Origin: Hirundichthys speculiger | Lineage: Eukaryota; Chordata; Actinopteri; Beloniformes; Exocoetidae | Length of the DNA stretch: 64,000 nucleotides | Direction: 5' to 3' | Assembly: GCA_018398805.1 (NCBI GenBank) | Contig: JAGFBZ010001895.1 | Location: forward strand, 1,175,001-1,239,000 | Shown here: positions 35,123 to 49,225 of the stretch, one piece after another | How the letters are laid out: each line of letters begins with the position of its first letter | How positions within the stretch are numbered: position 1 is the first letter of the stretch | Made by a program: the position numbers and the translations under genes | The notes under the pieces: generated by a model | What the model was told of the DNA's origin: nothing | What the model saw: the letters and a program-made list of their open reading frames with translations, nothing else | Database searches by the model: none

Positions 35123-37237
35123 CTGAGGACAAGAACAGAGACGGGGAGAAAGTCAAAGTCAGCCACTAATCCTTTGATTTCTCAAATTCTTCCCATAAAC
35201 ACACACAAACAAATCATGAGGCAGGACTCCAGCTGGATGGACTTGTGGACCTGCGTCACACTATTTGAGCCTCCGGGGTCTTAAAGATGCCTTCAAAGTG
35301 CCAGTGTGAAGCAGATTAAAGCTTTCACACATCCTCCTGTTTCTGTCAGCACACTCCTACGATACGCCTCCCTTGTTTTCCATTCCAGCACGCACCCTCG
35401 TCAGTGTCCTTGCATTCATCGTGGCAGCTCCGAGAGCGACTGAGGTCACCCCATTCATAAAAGGAGGTCATCAGGAGGCGGGAAAGGCACATGAAGTGAG
35501 AAAGTGAATGCCCCGAAGCCGACTGAAGATAAATGTCCCGTGGCCCTCTCAGACGAGCGACCAGATATGAGGTCACGGTGTCGCGCTTGTGTCCCCGGGT
35601 TTTCGCGCCAGAGGGTTTTATCGATGGTTTTTGCGTCGTCCTGTTACTGCACCAGGTATCTTTTGTATTTAGGGACCTGATGGTGGGACCTGAGGCCAAG
35701 CTGAAAATTGAAATCATTTGTTCCCTCCACTTCCCATTGACTGACACAAATTGGAAGCAGACGATCTCCAAGTGGAGGCCCCCTCCATCACTCCCCCACT
35801 CTGCCTCTCCCAAAGCAATAAGCCTCGTGCTTTTTTTTTCTTTCTGTCTTTTTTTTTTTTTTTTTGCATTGGGGGGGTGGGAAAGCTGGGCTGGGCAGCC
35901 TGTAGAGAAAGGAGGGGGCATTTGAAAGCGAGAGGGGACCTTTCAGCTTGCCTGAATATGGACAAACTTCATTATTTCTTCCAGCCCTCTGTCCAGTCTT
36001 CCCCTTTCTTTCCCATTATACTCTGTGTGAATGAGGTTGCCTAGGTAATGATGGAGAAAGAAAAAAACGCCCCTTTCCTCCCTCTCAAAAAAAAAAAAAA
36101 GAGAGGAAAAAAAAGGGTGGTTTGGGACGTGAGATGAGGATCGAATTCATGTATGTAAAGAAAGCATTTCTGGTGGAATGCCTGGCTGCTTTCTGGGCTG
36201 CTGGGTAAAGTAAGAAAAAAGGAAATCCCAAAGTAAATGAATTTGACAAGTCCATATCAAGCATGCCTTATTTCCATGTAAATGAAGCGGTAAAGGTGGG
36301 GGGGGGGGCATCTCTTTATCTCCCGCTGGCGTCGAGGGGCCTTCGTCATACTTCCCGTTCGATAGCTGACTTTCCCCATTAGCCCCTTGGCGTAATCGCC
36401 GCGGTGGCCCGTCACACTCACGGCTCTCATTAAGGTCCGATCTCCTGCTGGGGGGACAAACGCCCCCTTTGTCAGCCACGTTCATTCTGCAGGGTCCCTG
36501 GGGACAACACTGCAGCTAATTTGGAGGGTGTTGTCTGTTTGGAGTTCCTGACAGGAGGCCAAACTCCTCAGCAGTCACCAGCAGGAAGTGGGACTCGCAA
36601 CAAAGCTCAGTGAAGTCAGTGGCGCCACTCCCGTCAGACACTGATCGATGACTAGAGGCGTCTCAGTCTATTCAGAAACCCTGGACCACAGTAACTTTTT
36701 AGAAAATACCACAACAGGTGACAAAACCAGTTCAGAGGCTGTCGCCGTAAATTGCAGGCGCAGGTACTGGTCATATCCAACGCCAGCAACTGGACATAGA
36801 GACTCTTGTCGGAGCACACGAACAATAGGGTCCAGCGGGGCTTCAATAATGACACAGCCAGCCTTGATTGAAATACAAACTGGTGCAAATGAAGCATGTA
36901 ATCAGATTAGGGCTGAAACTCTGGGGAGGCTGCTGGGCAGGCTGGGAATACAGGCGACGAGGCCACAGGGAGCGCTGCCAAAATATCTGGAGTTTACATC
37001 AGCGGCAGTCTGATCTCACTGACGTGTGTTTAGCTGAGGATTGTGGAAAAACATGCCTGTGCTTGAAAAAAAACTATCATTACATGCATGAAGGAACAGA
37101 TAGTTTAGTTTAGTTGCACAATGATTAAAAAAAAAAAATCCCACCCACACAGATAAGATCACATGAAAGAAATATGCCGTAATGACATATATTTTGCATT
37201 GCCTTAAGAACTCTAAAATAACGTCATGGTTTCTCAC
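35123..37237 (-). other. ntn1 intron (2,115 bp)
   Basis: No coding exon. Two blocks with little simple sequence (35380-35680 and 36120-36490) are candidate regulatory elements. T, A and G runs lie at 35829-35865, 36086-36099 and 36297-36308. Long open frames across 35346-35925 lack codon or family support. Confidence 0.85.
36120..36490. promoter_or_regulatory. Candidate conserved non-coding element
   Basis: Distinct composition with an octamer-like ATTTCCATGTAAATGAAG (36270-36288), CGGTAAAGG, CCCATTAGCCCCTTGGCG and GTCAGCCACG motifs, and no repeat features apart from a G run. Position inside an axon-guidance gene intron fits an enhancer. Conservation untested. Confidence 0.3.
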
Positions 37238-37291
37238 CTGATGGCTCGTCATAGCTGCTGTAAGTTGATGTTGGAGATGCAACTGGGATCT
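37238..37291 (-). CDS. Netrin-1 linker micro-exon
   Basis: 54 bp, phase 1 on both sides. With the A from 38416 it reads K-I-P-V-A-S-P-T-S-T-Y-S-S-Y-D-E-P-S and leaves a G for the next Asp codon. This is the Ser/Thr/Pro-rich spacer between the third EGF repeat and the NTR domain. KIPVA matches vertebrate netrin-1, and the rest is more variable, as in the family. The acceptor is TTGACACAG and the donor G-GTGAGAA. It is too short to be seen without the neighbouring exons. Confidence 0.93.
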
Positions 37292-38764
<1,473 letters not shown>

Positions 38765-40639
38765 TTAGCACTAAAACCTTCTAAGAAATCATTCACATTG
38801 AAGCAGGCTGTGCTTTCCCCTTCCAGACCATCGCAGATGGCGAACTGGGCCTTGCACCAGCATAAAACCTCAATCAAATTACACTGCTTTCTTCCACCCA
38901 TTATGAGGATGAAGCTCTTCATCAGGTCTGCCCTGGAAGGCACAGACAAGGCTAAATAACTTGATAAATTGAGGTATTTCAGTTTCAACACCAAATATAT
39001 GAGGGCGTGTGTGCAGGACGTTTGAGCGGCTCCTGGACAGTTTTGTGTCCCCTGCGTCATTGTGATCAGACAGGCCGTCTGCTCTTCAGACCCAGTTTCC
39101 AACATGAAGCTTTTTGGCAAAGAGCTCCTCGCAAATACTGACTGAATAATGTGTCCCATTAATGGACGACTGGAACGCACTTCAAAGTCTGTTTAGGCTG
39201 TTAGTTGGGAGGATTGCACGTTAAATGTGAGAAATTTGTTTTGAGTGTGTGCATGTTCATTTTCTGCCAAACTTTTAACCATAAAGCCCGTGTTTGAAGT
39301 GGAAGCAGAGCCTCCCTATTAGTCCTGCATGTGTTATAAGTACCAGCAGACCAGCAGAGTCGGAGGAAATGTGCTTGAAGTGGTCCAGTAGATGCTGGAG
39401 GTGCTTTCGGTTGGAATGTATGAAGCTTTACGAACATCGAGAGATGACTATTAAATCTTTTTGCACGAGTGTCGAACCTCTGAGCTTAGGTTTAACTTGA
39501 TTTGAAACATAAAAGCCTCTGCCAAGTACGTTTGTTAAAATCAAATCTAATGGTCACATTTTGGGGATCTATTTCAGTTTCTCTGAGAATATATGTTCTT
39601 TATATAAATATGAGGGACGGCTGTTAAAGGAAAACTTTAAATACAGTTCATTAATTTTCAGTACACAATGAAGCTTTTAGTAAAGAGACTAAATATTTTG
39701 ACGACCTTGATTTTCACATGTGTGTGCATATCAATTAAATATTATCTTGAGCCAGGGCTGTTTCTAGCTTTTTGGTGGCCCTATGCAAGACTTGGGGGCC
39801 CTAATTTAGAAATTGCAGTGCAGTGGAGATTTGTGAATCTAAAGTTCGAGTTAAAGTTGAACTGGCAAAATGATTGTGCATTGGGATGGGGAATAAAATT
39901 TAATTGGAAGAACTTTGAATTTTTCCTTGTTTCTTGAGGTTTTTCTTCTGGTTCTCCTGGTTTTAGCCTATTTTCTTGTATTCCTTTGCATCCTGTTTTA
40001 AATTTTTTTTTGTGTGTTACTTTCAGTTATAGCTTCTTTGCTTGGTTAGTTTGACTTGGTCCCATCTCTCCTGATTGTTCACACCTGTGTCTCGCCAGCC
40101 CCTGTGAGTATGTTAGTCTTTGAACTTGTCTCAACTCGTGTACTTGTGTACTTATGAAACGAACATCAGTTGCAACTGAAGTGCTGTTTCAAATCTAGGT
40201 TTGCATCGAGACAAGTACGGTCAAAATCCCTGGATGTGTTCTTGATTTTATAGAGGATGCATTCACTGGACACTTGAGATGACAAAGTATCCCAGAATGC
40301 ATTTTATATCTACAAGCCGAAGTAATGGTGGATGAAATAAAGTAAAAGAGAAAGTTATAACTTTGTTGTTGCTCAGTGCCATTTTAAGATGTTTTCATGT
40401 GAGAATTTAACTCTTCCGAACATCAAATTGGTCATCAAATGGTTAATTAATCAAGACTGAGCCTATTTGAAAATGTCCTCTGACGTCTTTGGAGTTGTTT
40501 TCTTTTCCCCTCCAACAAACTTTATTTATAACAAAAGCTGAAATACAAGAGCATGTTTTCATTGATGATGCTCTCAACTAACTAAAAAACATAAGCTAAA
40601 TTATTTTCTCTTTTGGTTTGTCTTTACTCACAAGACCTG

Positions 40640-40800
40640 TTTCTTCCGACCGTATCTAAAGTCCAATCTCAGATGGGGAAAATTACATTCAGACACTTGG
40701 AATCAGCTCCAAACCTCCCTGAACCTCAAGGGTCTGGTCTCATTACATGCATTTAAGCATATTTTAAATATTCTAGATGCATGTACATCTTGCTGCAGAT
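40640..40800 (+). mobile_element. Possible LINE 3'-ORF fragment
   Basis: One frame reads SNLRWGKLHSDTWNQLQTSL, then NLKGLVSLHAFKHIL and a Cys-rich end (CTSCC). It resembles the C-terminus of fish non-LTR ORF2 proteins (W-N-x-L-Q..L-K-L..L-V-S-L..F-K). Short and without other elements, so tentative. Confidence 0.35.
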
Positions 40801-43800
40801 GCTATGACTGATGCTTGAAAGGTTGAAAAATAAGCGGTAAATTAATTTTGTCAGTTTTTGTCGTGTTTCTGTGAGCATTTCTGTGTTTTTTAACAGCCGT
40901 TGCTCTGAGCTCCTGGCTGTCTTGGACACTCTTGAAAGGGAGATTTTAAATCTCAGGAGTTTTTTCTCCCCTGCTTAAATAAAGGTTAATAGAAAAACCC
41001 ATTTCAATCATATAAGGAAACGGCTGTAGACACTTGCCAGAGGCGTCTGTGGTCTATTCTGAGTCATAATAAAGTTCAGAGTGTTTATTTTATGTTCAGT
41101 TAAATCCTAGATGTTTTTTAAAGTGTCAGCCTGCTAGGATGCTATCACATGCACACACGTGCAGAAAGAATAACTTGCATCCTTCCCATCTTCAGAGACA
41201 TCTTCTCCTGATTGTACTTGCTGAGTAACTTGGCTGTTGTCTTATCTGTCGCATCCAGCTCTCACTTATAAAATTCAAACCTGTGGTTTATTTAAAGTCT
41301 GAGTTTGTACAAATAGAATTTGAAGGTGACGCCAGAACAATTGCTTGATGCATAATTTCGATTTATTTTAATAGGATCATAGGATATCAAGGTCACAATT
41401 TTACAATAATTATCTCTTAAGGCAGAACACGGCCCTTTAGACACCACCAGTTCCAGGTATGGCTGCATGCTTTTTGATGCGTGATGGAGCAAGACCACCT
41501 TTGATCAGTCTGATGAGTAAAGGCAAGCAACAGCAAAACACAAGTCTCACTGAGTGAGAAGGGTTAATTTTTTTATTTTTTGAAGCTGGGTAAGAAACAA
41601 TTGTTGTTTTCTCTCTATGCTCAGCAATGCTATTGAGAGAAAATACTGTCTAATTACTAATCTGTGCGTCTTCTGTGCAAAAAAAAAAAAAAAACAACCT
41701 GTAAACCTCAGAGGCCTAGCTTTGTTATTTTTGCAGAAGGTGCTACAACCTGGAAAGCTTAATTAATTTTAGGCTGAGTGGGGGGCCTGTGGGCTGTTGG
41801 GCTGCTGAGGGGCTTTGGGGACTAAACTGCCAAATGTACGGAGGGATAGAAAAAAAAAACCAGCAACCCGTTCAGGTGGGGAGCATGAAGCAAGAGCCAT
41901 GTTTACACTGCGCTTGATGACGGGTGAAGTTGTTAATCTGGGAAATAAAGCATGAAGCACTCCACGTTGCCACTGGAGATGTGTGAACTGTATGGAGTAG
42001 AACAGCCTCTTTAAAAAAAAAAAAACTATTAAGAAAAATTGTTGAGAGGACATTCGTTGAGATATGGGGTATTGAGGAGAAGGGGAGGTGAGGAATGGGG
42101 AATGAAAGCAGACTTCCTCCTGGCCGTGTTGGCGCTGCACAGTATTTCCTGTCCAACAACAGCAGAGTGGGATGGTTGGCTGATTTGAACAATAAATACA
42201 GTGGGTTTTTAACTGATGTCACATCGGCCCGTTTTTGTCACCTGAAAAGAAAGGGAGCAATCAAGCTGTTTGGATTTGATCCCAGAGCAATGAGCTGGAT
42301 ATGTGGAGGGATGAGGAGAAGTGTTCAAGTTACCGTTCCAGCTGTTTGGAAAGCCTTTGTAGAAACGTACATTTGCAAAGTGAGAACTTCTGCTTTCAGC
42401 TTCAAGACCCTCAATGAAACTACGCGCAAATACAACCTATGAAAGCTGGCAGGGCGAAACAATGCAACAAGAAACATTTGTCAAGTTTTAAGCTGAGAAC
42501 GAAAAGCAACGGTCTGACATGTGCATGACAATGATCTCTGACAGTCCCTCATATAACATCCCTCAGTCTGCCTTTCATGCCTTTATTTTCCTTTCATGTG
42601 CGTTGAAGAAATCATAATTAAGTGAGGGGAATTGTTGGCACGCAGCAAGACAAATGATGTTGCTGTTCCCGAGTCTCAAAAGCCAGCGGTCTACCAAAGA
42701 CAGGGGCCGAGACCCCGCCGTCAGCCAATCACAGCTCAGTGGTGGATGTGGCTAAACTGGCCAAGATATGCATCTGTTTAAAGTGGCTCATTTGTCAGTT
42801 ATGTGAGGATCCGTAAGAGACTGGAAAGGAAATGCACAGTGACAGACAGGAATATTGTAATAACACAGCTTTTATCCATTATGTCTTATATAAATTTTCT
42901 TTCTCATTATTTACTAAGATTAAAAACATGGATCCATGTTTTTATAATGGAAAAAGACAGTCCATCTAATTCTAGGTTTTATGGAACAGGACATAATTAG
43001 AAAAAAATCAGATTTCTTAGCAACTTTAAATATAATTCAGATTTTAAATATTTGTCATTTGCAAGTTAACTTACAATCAACAATGCAATTAAATGTTTAA
43101 AACAGGAAAATATAATCAGTAGAAATTTGACTCTATACATGTGCAGATCCAGGTCTAAGTGTGTGTGTTTGAGGATGTGGATGTACATGAATAAAAAGTA
43201 TGCTTGAGTGAATAATGAATGAGTATTGATATTGCACAGATGTTAATCAACATGCAGAAGACTGAGTTGTAACCCAGAGAGTAAGTTATGTCACAGACGC
43301 TGTAGTTGGTGCGATGATGGAACTTTGATGGAACTTACCCAGATGGTAATTATATCACGGACCCTGGATTAATGACAACATATGGCAAATCACACCATGT
43401 TACTATTTAATAAACAAAAACTAAACCAAACTGCAGGAGCAGTTTCTGAGAAACTCAGCGATAATTTCATAGTTTGTAGAACAACCTTCTGCAGCAGTAA
43501 CTCAAAGTAATTGAGGATGTAATTATCTTTATGGACAGAATAGTTTAGCCGACAGAGGAGTTCATGGTCGCCTGAATCATCGCACTTCCATCTCACCACC
43601 TCAACACGGTGCTGTTCAATATGACTGAAAATCTTCACCTTGATGCTCCAAAGGACAGCTTTAGTGTTTTGTTCATGTGTTTCTTTTATTTCATTTTTCT
43701 GTTTTGTACTGTAATATTTAACCAGCTAATGGAAGCCTGTGGAGTTTGAGATGCAGATTTTGTTTTTTTGTTTTGTTTTGTTTTTTAAGAGTATTGCATG

Positions 43801-43824
43801 GTGTGACCTCGCGGTGAACGTGAT

Positions 43825-44110
43825 GGGAAACCTACTCCTGGGAATTTTGGGAAGTATCTTGAATAATCTATCACGCTTGTAGCATGATTGACTTCAGATC
43901 TGCTTGGAAATAACTTTATAACTTCTCAGATTGACCTGCAGCAACAATTGCTTTTCTTAAGATCATTGCTGATATCGTTCCTCCTTGGCATTGCATGAAC
44001 ACACACCTTAATGCTCCAGCTGCTTTGATAGAGGGGCTCATTCTAGTCGGTAATTAATCAGTCAAGTGCATTTGATGCTAATTCCTTTGGCATCAGTGCT
44101 GGTTGAAGCG
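43825..44110 (+). repeat. Dispersed repeat fragment, related to 58935-59470
   Basis: Shares ordered blocks with 59215-59470: 'actcctgggaa.tttggga', 'aagatcattgc', 'cctccttggcattg', 'aacacacacct.aat.ctcc'. It continues with GTAATTAATCAGTCAAGTGC, a piece lost in the other copy. A common teleost repeat of unknown class. Confidence 0.55.
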
Positions 44111-45023
44111 CTGCCTTCTGCATTATAACTTATAATTGACATATAAATGTTGTTAATCCGGGGATATATTTTATGTCATTTTAAGACCTGGAAGGAAACA
44201 AAGAATCCTTTATTATATCCTGGTATGTGCACACCTTAAAAGTGAAAGATGGCTGACTTTCTTCCTCACATTCTTGCTGATGTATACAAACGTTCTGTGC
44301 ATCAGCGACTGCTGAAGTGTGATCAGAGACTGACTGACAGCCGTTTGTTTGCTCAGGGCCTCTGAGACGCTGTGACACAGAAGGAGCTCGGCTTTTGTCT
44401 CAACGCGTATTAATCCCTGGCAGCTTGGTCTTGAACCTGACTTATGTGCTCACACCTGTGCGTGTGCTTTTTTTTTTTTTTTTTCTGCCTGCATGCATGG
44501 TGAGTGAGAGTGACTTCAAGAGAAGGACGACTGGTGAGTTGTTTCCGCCGCCCTGCCCCGTGGATCAGCTCACACCTCTGCTCTGATTGTCATGTTTATT
44601 TTGTTAAGGTTACGTTCATGTTTACCTCAAATAGTTTGGGAGTTGAACGGGTCAGTTCACCGTCACCATGGCAGGTGAGTGTTTTTGTCTAAACTTTTCT
44701 AAAGGCTTATATTACAGGAGCGTGGGGAATAGTACGTGTGAATCAGGCCTCACCGCAAAGTTTGATTTCAGAAGTCTTAATCACTGGTCTGTATTCTTTA
44801 AGATCACTTTTGGTTCCAAGTGGTGATGTCTGTGGCTTGGTTTTTTTACTGCATGAGCTCTGAGCGCTGCCATGTGAAACAACTCATTACAGTATAATAA
44901 GTATCGCCAGAGTCATCTGTTGATGTTTCCTTCCACCAAGACCGCGGGGAACTCAGACTCTGTTAATACTGGCCACTGCGCTCAGATATAATGATAACAC
45001 CAGGCCTTTGTCAAACCGGTTAC

Positions 45024-45212
45024 CTTTACAAGCTCTGCGGTGGGAAATGGACTTGGTCATGTCCCTGTAGTAGCCCTCCTTGCAGTAGTGGCAGTGGCGT
45101 CCGGCGGTGTTGTGGCGACAGTTGAGACAGACTCCCCCGCTCCTCCGGCCCGACAGCTTGTAAAGCTCCATGTTGAAGCGGCAGCGACGGGCATGCAGGT
45201 TACAGTGGCAGG
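45024..45212 (-). CDS. Netrin-1 exon, second laminin-type EGF repeat
   Basis: 189 bp, phase 1 on both sides. Completes a split Ala and reads [40 protein letters not shown] and [22 protein letters not shown]. All eight LE cysteines are present. The sequence differs from mammalian netrin-1 at only a few positions (for example H for N after the first Cys, and T-K-S-I-S for G-K-P-I-T). The acceptor is TTCCCCAG and the donor AAAG-GTAACC. The previous exon, carrying the laminin N-terminal domain and first LE repeat, is not in the window. Confidence 0.97.
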
Positions 45213-45844
45213 CTGGGGAAAGGGACAGAGAAAGACTTGTTAAGCGCTCACAAGCTCCTGGACGTTTTTGCAGCTTGTGATCAGGTCAGCAGTTCAGCCA
45301 GTCTCATATAAAGACTGTTCGCAACAGGGAAACTACTCAACTTCAGACCCGTGAAGCTTAATGGCTTCCCATCAGCATTGTTTTTTTTTTCTTAGCTTCT
45401 GAAAGGTTTTTCCATGCCTCAGAACAGCTTTTTCAGGGTGCACACAAGTTGTACTGTTAGTTAGAAGTTGGAATTTTTTTTTTTTTTTTTATATTTTTTG
45501 AGAGCTATATATACATTTTTTTTTTTTTTTTGCCCATTTTCTTACGAGTACTTCTGCTAGCCCTGTTGAAATTTTTAATTTTTTTTATGTTTCAAAGCCC
45601 ACCCAAACCTTTAATCACAACTGTGATCAACATACAGGACTAGAAGCTATGTTCTGACATTAATGTAAGGGGTCAACAAATAAGGTGACACTTGTCATAT
45701 TAAGTTAAGATGACAGTAGAATAACACTTAACTGGTTTGTTTTGTTACTTCTTAATGCTTTTGTAATCATGTCATTAATATTTCACAGTAATTAAAAACA
45801 TATTTTAAAAAGTTTGAGGATTTAAAACATATTTGTTTAATTTT

Positions 45845-45926
45845 AATGACCGCTCACGGCCCACCTGCAGTACCGTGACGGCCCACCAGGGGGCCGCGGC
45901 CCACACTTTGGGAATCACTGGTCTAA
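45845..45926. mobile_element. Right end of a hAT-like element
   Basis: Ends ...GGCCCACACTTTGGGAATCACTG, a form of the CAGTGGTTCCCAAA hAT terminus, preceded by GGCCCACCAGGGGGCCG. I find no matching left end, so the element is truncated or rearranged. Confidence 0.45.
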
Positions 45927-47031
45927 ACTTAAACTCACATTAATGCGTTTCGGCAAAGTGCTTCACTAAATATCTACAAGATACTTTCAGATACTCACAG
46001 TGGAACAGATCAAACCAACAGTCCTGCTCTGCTGACCATCTCAACGTGACGAGAGCTCGGCTAAACCATCAGCGCATGATTGTGTGTATAGAAGAAAAAA
46101 TTACTTGGCTTCGTAAGAAGAATCTTGTGTGAACTAAACTAAACTGTGTAAAAAGCACCCTGAATGGTCAACGAGACCAAGTGCTATGAAAATACAGTCC
46201 ATTTACAGCCTCTTAAACACAACCATTGTGACAGAAGAATGAAGGGGAACTAGAAGTGACCATCTGGAGTTTTTATGTCTTCTCATGTGAAAATATACAA
46301 TGGAACAAATATGGAGTACATTTAAGACTAAAATCGGATCGTTAGCCTTGGAAAAGTATCAGAGTTGTCAGTAGAGTGATGACGTGAAAAGACTATATTC
46401 ATGGTAATTAAGATGGTATCTGTCTGTTTTTATTTTTTGGTTGACCATTGAGCTCTTCGGCTCTCATTGACTGATTGAACATAGATCTGTGAACACATGG
46501 CATCTCTGTAACTCATCCTCCCACACAACAGTCCACATCACAAAAGACTTTGGCCGGCACATGCTTGCATCTGCAGTTTGTTTGACCCATTATAACTTTG
46601 TCTCTGGACGAGCATCGCTGCCCGCCTACTCCATATGTGCACTTTTTTTTGATCTTTGGGACTTTTCCTCACAACACTGACTAATGTCAAATCCAGCTAA
46701 CAACACTCGGGCCACACTGGGCCCACAGACTACATGCTATGACCCACGTTCGGTTACATCTCATGACCTCTGAGGCCACATCTGGCCTACATAACACCTG
46801 ACAAAGGTGCCAAAAGCATCTCAGATTAGGTTTAAATGTGTCTGCTGTTCTGGAGTTCATAGGTTATATTATCCAATCAGTTTGAAAATAAGCATGATGA
46901 TGTCATCACGTATGAAAGATGGAGCTGAATGACCACGTTGAATAAGGTTTGGAAGGAGTGTGATGCTGCTCATAGCCTACAACATAGTAAGTTACTGTTT
47001 GTAAATGCATGAGTGGATGCTGTAATTGTAC

Positions 47032-47075
47032 ATAATATGTGTGATATATAATATACTGTACATCACACATATTAT
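47032..47075. repeat. Perfect 14-bp stem inverted repeat
   Basis: ATAATATGTGTGAT and ATCACACATATTAT are perfect inverse copies around a 16-bp AT-rich spacer. It could be a tiny hairpin or the remains of a palindromic MITE; no target duplication is obvious. Confidence 0.75.
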
Positions 47076-47878
47076 AATAAATGCATATATATATATATAA
47101 AGACTAAGTCTTAAATAATTTTGAATAAATGTTCCACCATAAGAATTTTCTCAAAACAGGATCAGTAAGACTTTACAAGGAGATCTAAAACTGCAAGTCT
47201 TAGTTAGATGAAGAGCATTGCAGTGTGCTGAAACAGATGGCGGTGGCTCGGCCAGCTTTGGAAAAAAAGGAAACCGTGGAAGTCCAGGCTTCTCCTTTGC
47301 ACAGCCACCTGCTTGTGAATTTAACCTCTGAACTCTGCCGGTGTCAAGCTGGAAACCTTTCCTCCGCTCACCCACACGTCTGAGAGGCTTGAATTTTGTT
47401 GGTTAATGTCTTCTGTTTTGAATTGTTGATACTAAACTCATTTAGCATCGACGAGGTACTGCATCGGACGCCTGTGAAGACATTCTGTTAGCTCAAGCAA
47501 CAGAATTATCAAAACAGGTACGAATAAAACAAAATAAAAGTCGCTGAAAACATTTATCTCTGTGCCGTTGTGTTTGTTCATGTCTAATCATTTTTGCACA
47601 GGCTTCATAATTCAGGTCACTTTCCCTCCTTAATGCGGCTGGATCATGCATGTACCATTCACGTGAGCGGCCCCCACAGTTGCTAACATTTAGCTAATCT
47701 CGCCATCAGTGCACCCGTCTCACAGCTATTACAGGCAGATGCGGCCGATAAGACTGTCACATATGCTGCGTATTCATCAGCAGTCTGAATCACGCTCAGA
47801 CTGACTCACACCTGCCATGAGAGACCGGAGCTGGCAGGTGGCTGAGATTCAGAAACGCTCCTTCTGAATGGGGGGCCC

Positions 47879-47903
47879 ACACACACACACACACACACAC
47901 ACA
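47879..47903. repeat. (CA)n microsatellite
   Basis: About 12 uninterrupted CA units. Confidence 0.9.
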
Positions 47904-49209
47904 TTCACACAAAGTACAACGCAGAGGTGTTTGGCAGCTGTCACGGGCCCGTCTCCCACACCTCCCTCCCCAAGGCTGATCCAACACACACACTGCACCG
48001 GGCTTTGAAGAACTCTCTCTCATGCACACACACATGCTCCCTCCCCCCCTTTCCCCTTTTAGTATTTGCTGCTTTCTTATCCCAGATGTTATCTCCACTT
48101 AAGGGAAGTGTGAGGAAAAATGCTATAGGGCTTTTTTGTGAGTAGGTCCTGGAATGCTCTTAGTTTTCTGTACAGAATGAAACCAATGCTGGTACGATAC
48201 TTTGATCCCCATAAATATTGCGACACAGATGTGTCTACATGAACAATGCTTCTGTTACTTTAAAGTACACGAATTACATATTAAAAAAAAAAACCCACCA
48301 CGGACAAAAAAGTTGATAGGATCTCAAAACGTCTGTCTTTTTTGTGCGTGTGTGTCGTTTGATGACAGCAGAGGCAAACAAGGGTGAAAAAGTCACTGAT
48401 TCTCTGGCATGAAATTATCTCTGTAGACTATCTTTTGAAGATAATTTTTTTTTTTTTTTTTTTTTTTATGCGCGTGAGAGTGTCATGAGATTAATAAATG
48501 CTATCTCCCCAGCTGTCCCCAGGCCTCTCTCATGGGCGCTGTGCTATCTCATCCACACATCCCCACTCTGCTCACACGGTCGCCGCAGCAGTTGTCCTGA
48601 TGTTTCAAAAGCCTTGGCCTTGATAAGCTACGTGTGGAAAATGAGTTTTACTAAAAAAAAAAAAAAAGAGCCAACTTAGTGCACAGCTAAATCTCAATGG
48701 TGTTGTAGGCTCAATTTAAATTAAATTATCAATTCAAGTGTAAGGCTTTATATTAATGGAGACAACCACTTTTTTCTGTAGCTAAAAGCATATATTACAA
48801 AATTAAAAAGAAATACCACAACCCTCACTTATTGTAAGACATCCTGAGCCTGAAAATACATTGCTGCTAAGTGAGCCGTTCATATTTGCAGGTTTCTGTG
48901 ACATCACAGACACAGCTCTGAACCTGAGAACATGACGTGAACATGACCTGCTTCGTCCTTCCTCAGCGCAGAGAGATCTGTCGGTCATTTTACCCTTGTT
49001 ACCTCGGCCTCGCAGGGATGGATATGTAGCTTCTTCGCCTTGGATCTACGGGATTTACGCTCCCACAGCATCCCAGGTGCTGTAGTATCACGGTTGTTTG
49101 AAGGTAGACGATGACGTAAAATGAATGATGGGCTGTTTTGGCTTGTTGCTTTCTTAACCAGAAGAGATCGTGTCCACAAAAAGCGCCGCGTGCAACGCGT
49201 TATGGCTGG

Positions 49210-49225
49210 TGCTGCCACCTAGTGG
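49210..49225 (-). promoter_or_regulatory. CTCF-like motif in ntn1 intron
   Basis: The same CCACTAGGTGGCAGCA minus-strand 16-mer as at 14031, with three identical flanking bases on each side. The shared flank suggests both derive from one repeat family. Occupancy is unknown. Confidence 0.45.

Noticed and set aside
35346..35921. 191-codon minus-strand open frame beside ntn1 exon
   Set aside because: No family resemblance, crosses a T run (poly-Lys), not in frame or phase with ntn1 exons.
39668..39937. 89-codon plus-strand frame in ntn1 intron
   Set aside because: Includes a probable repeat edge near 39765 and has no domain.
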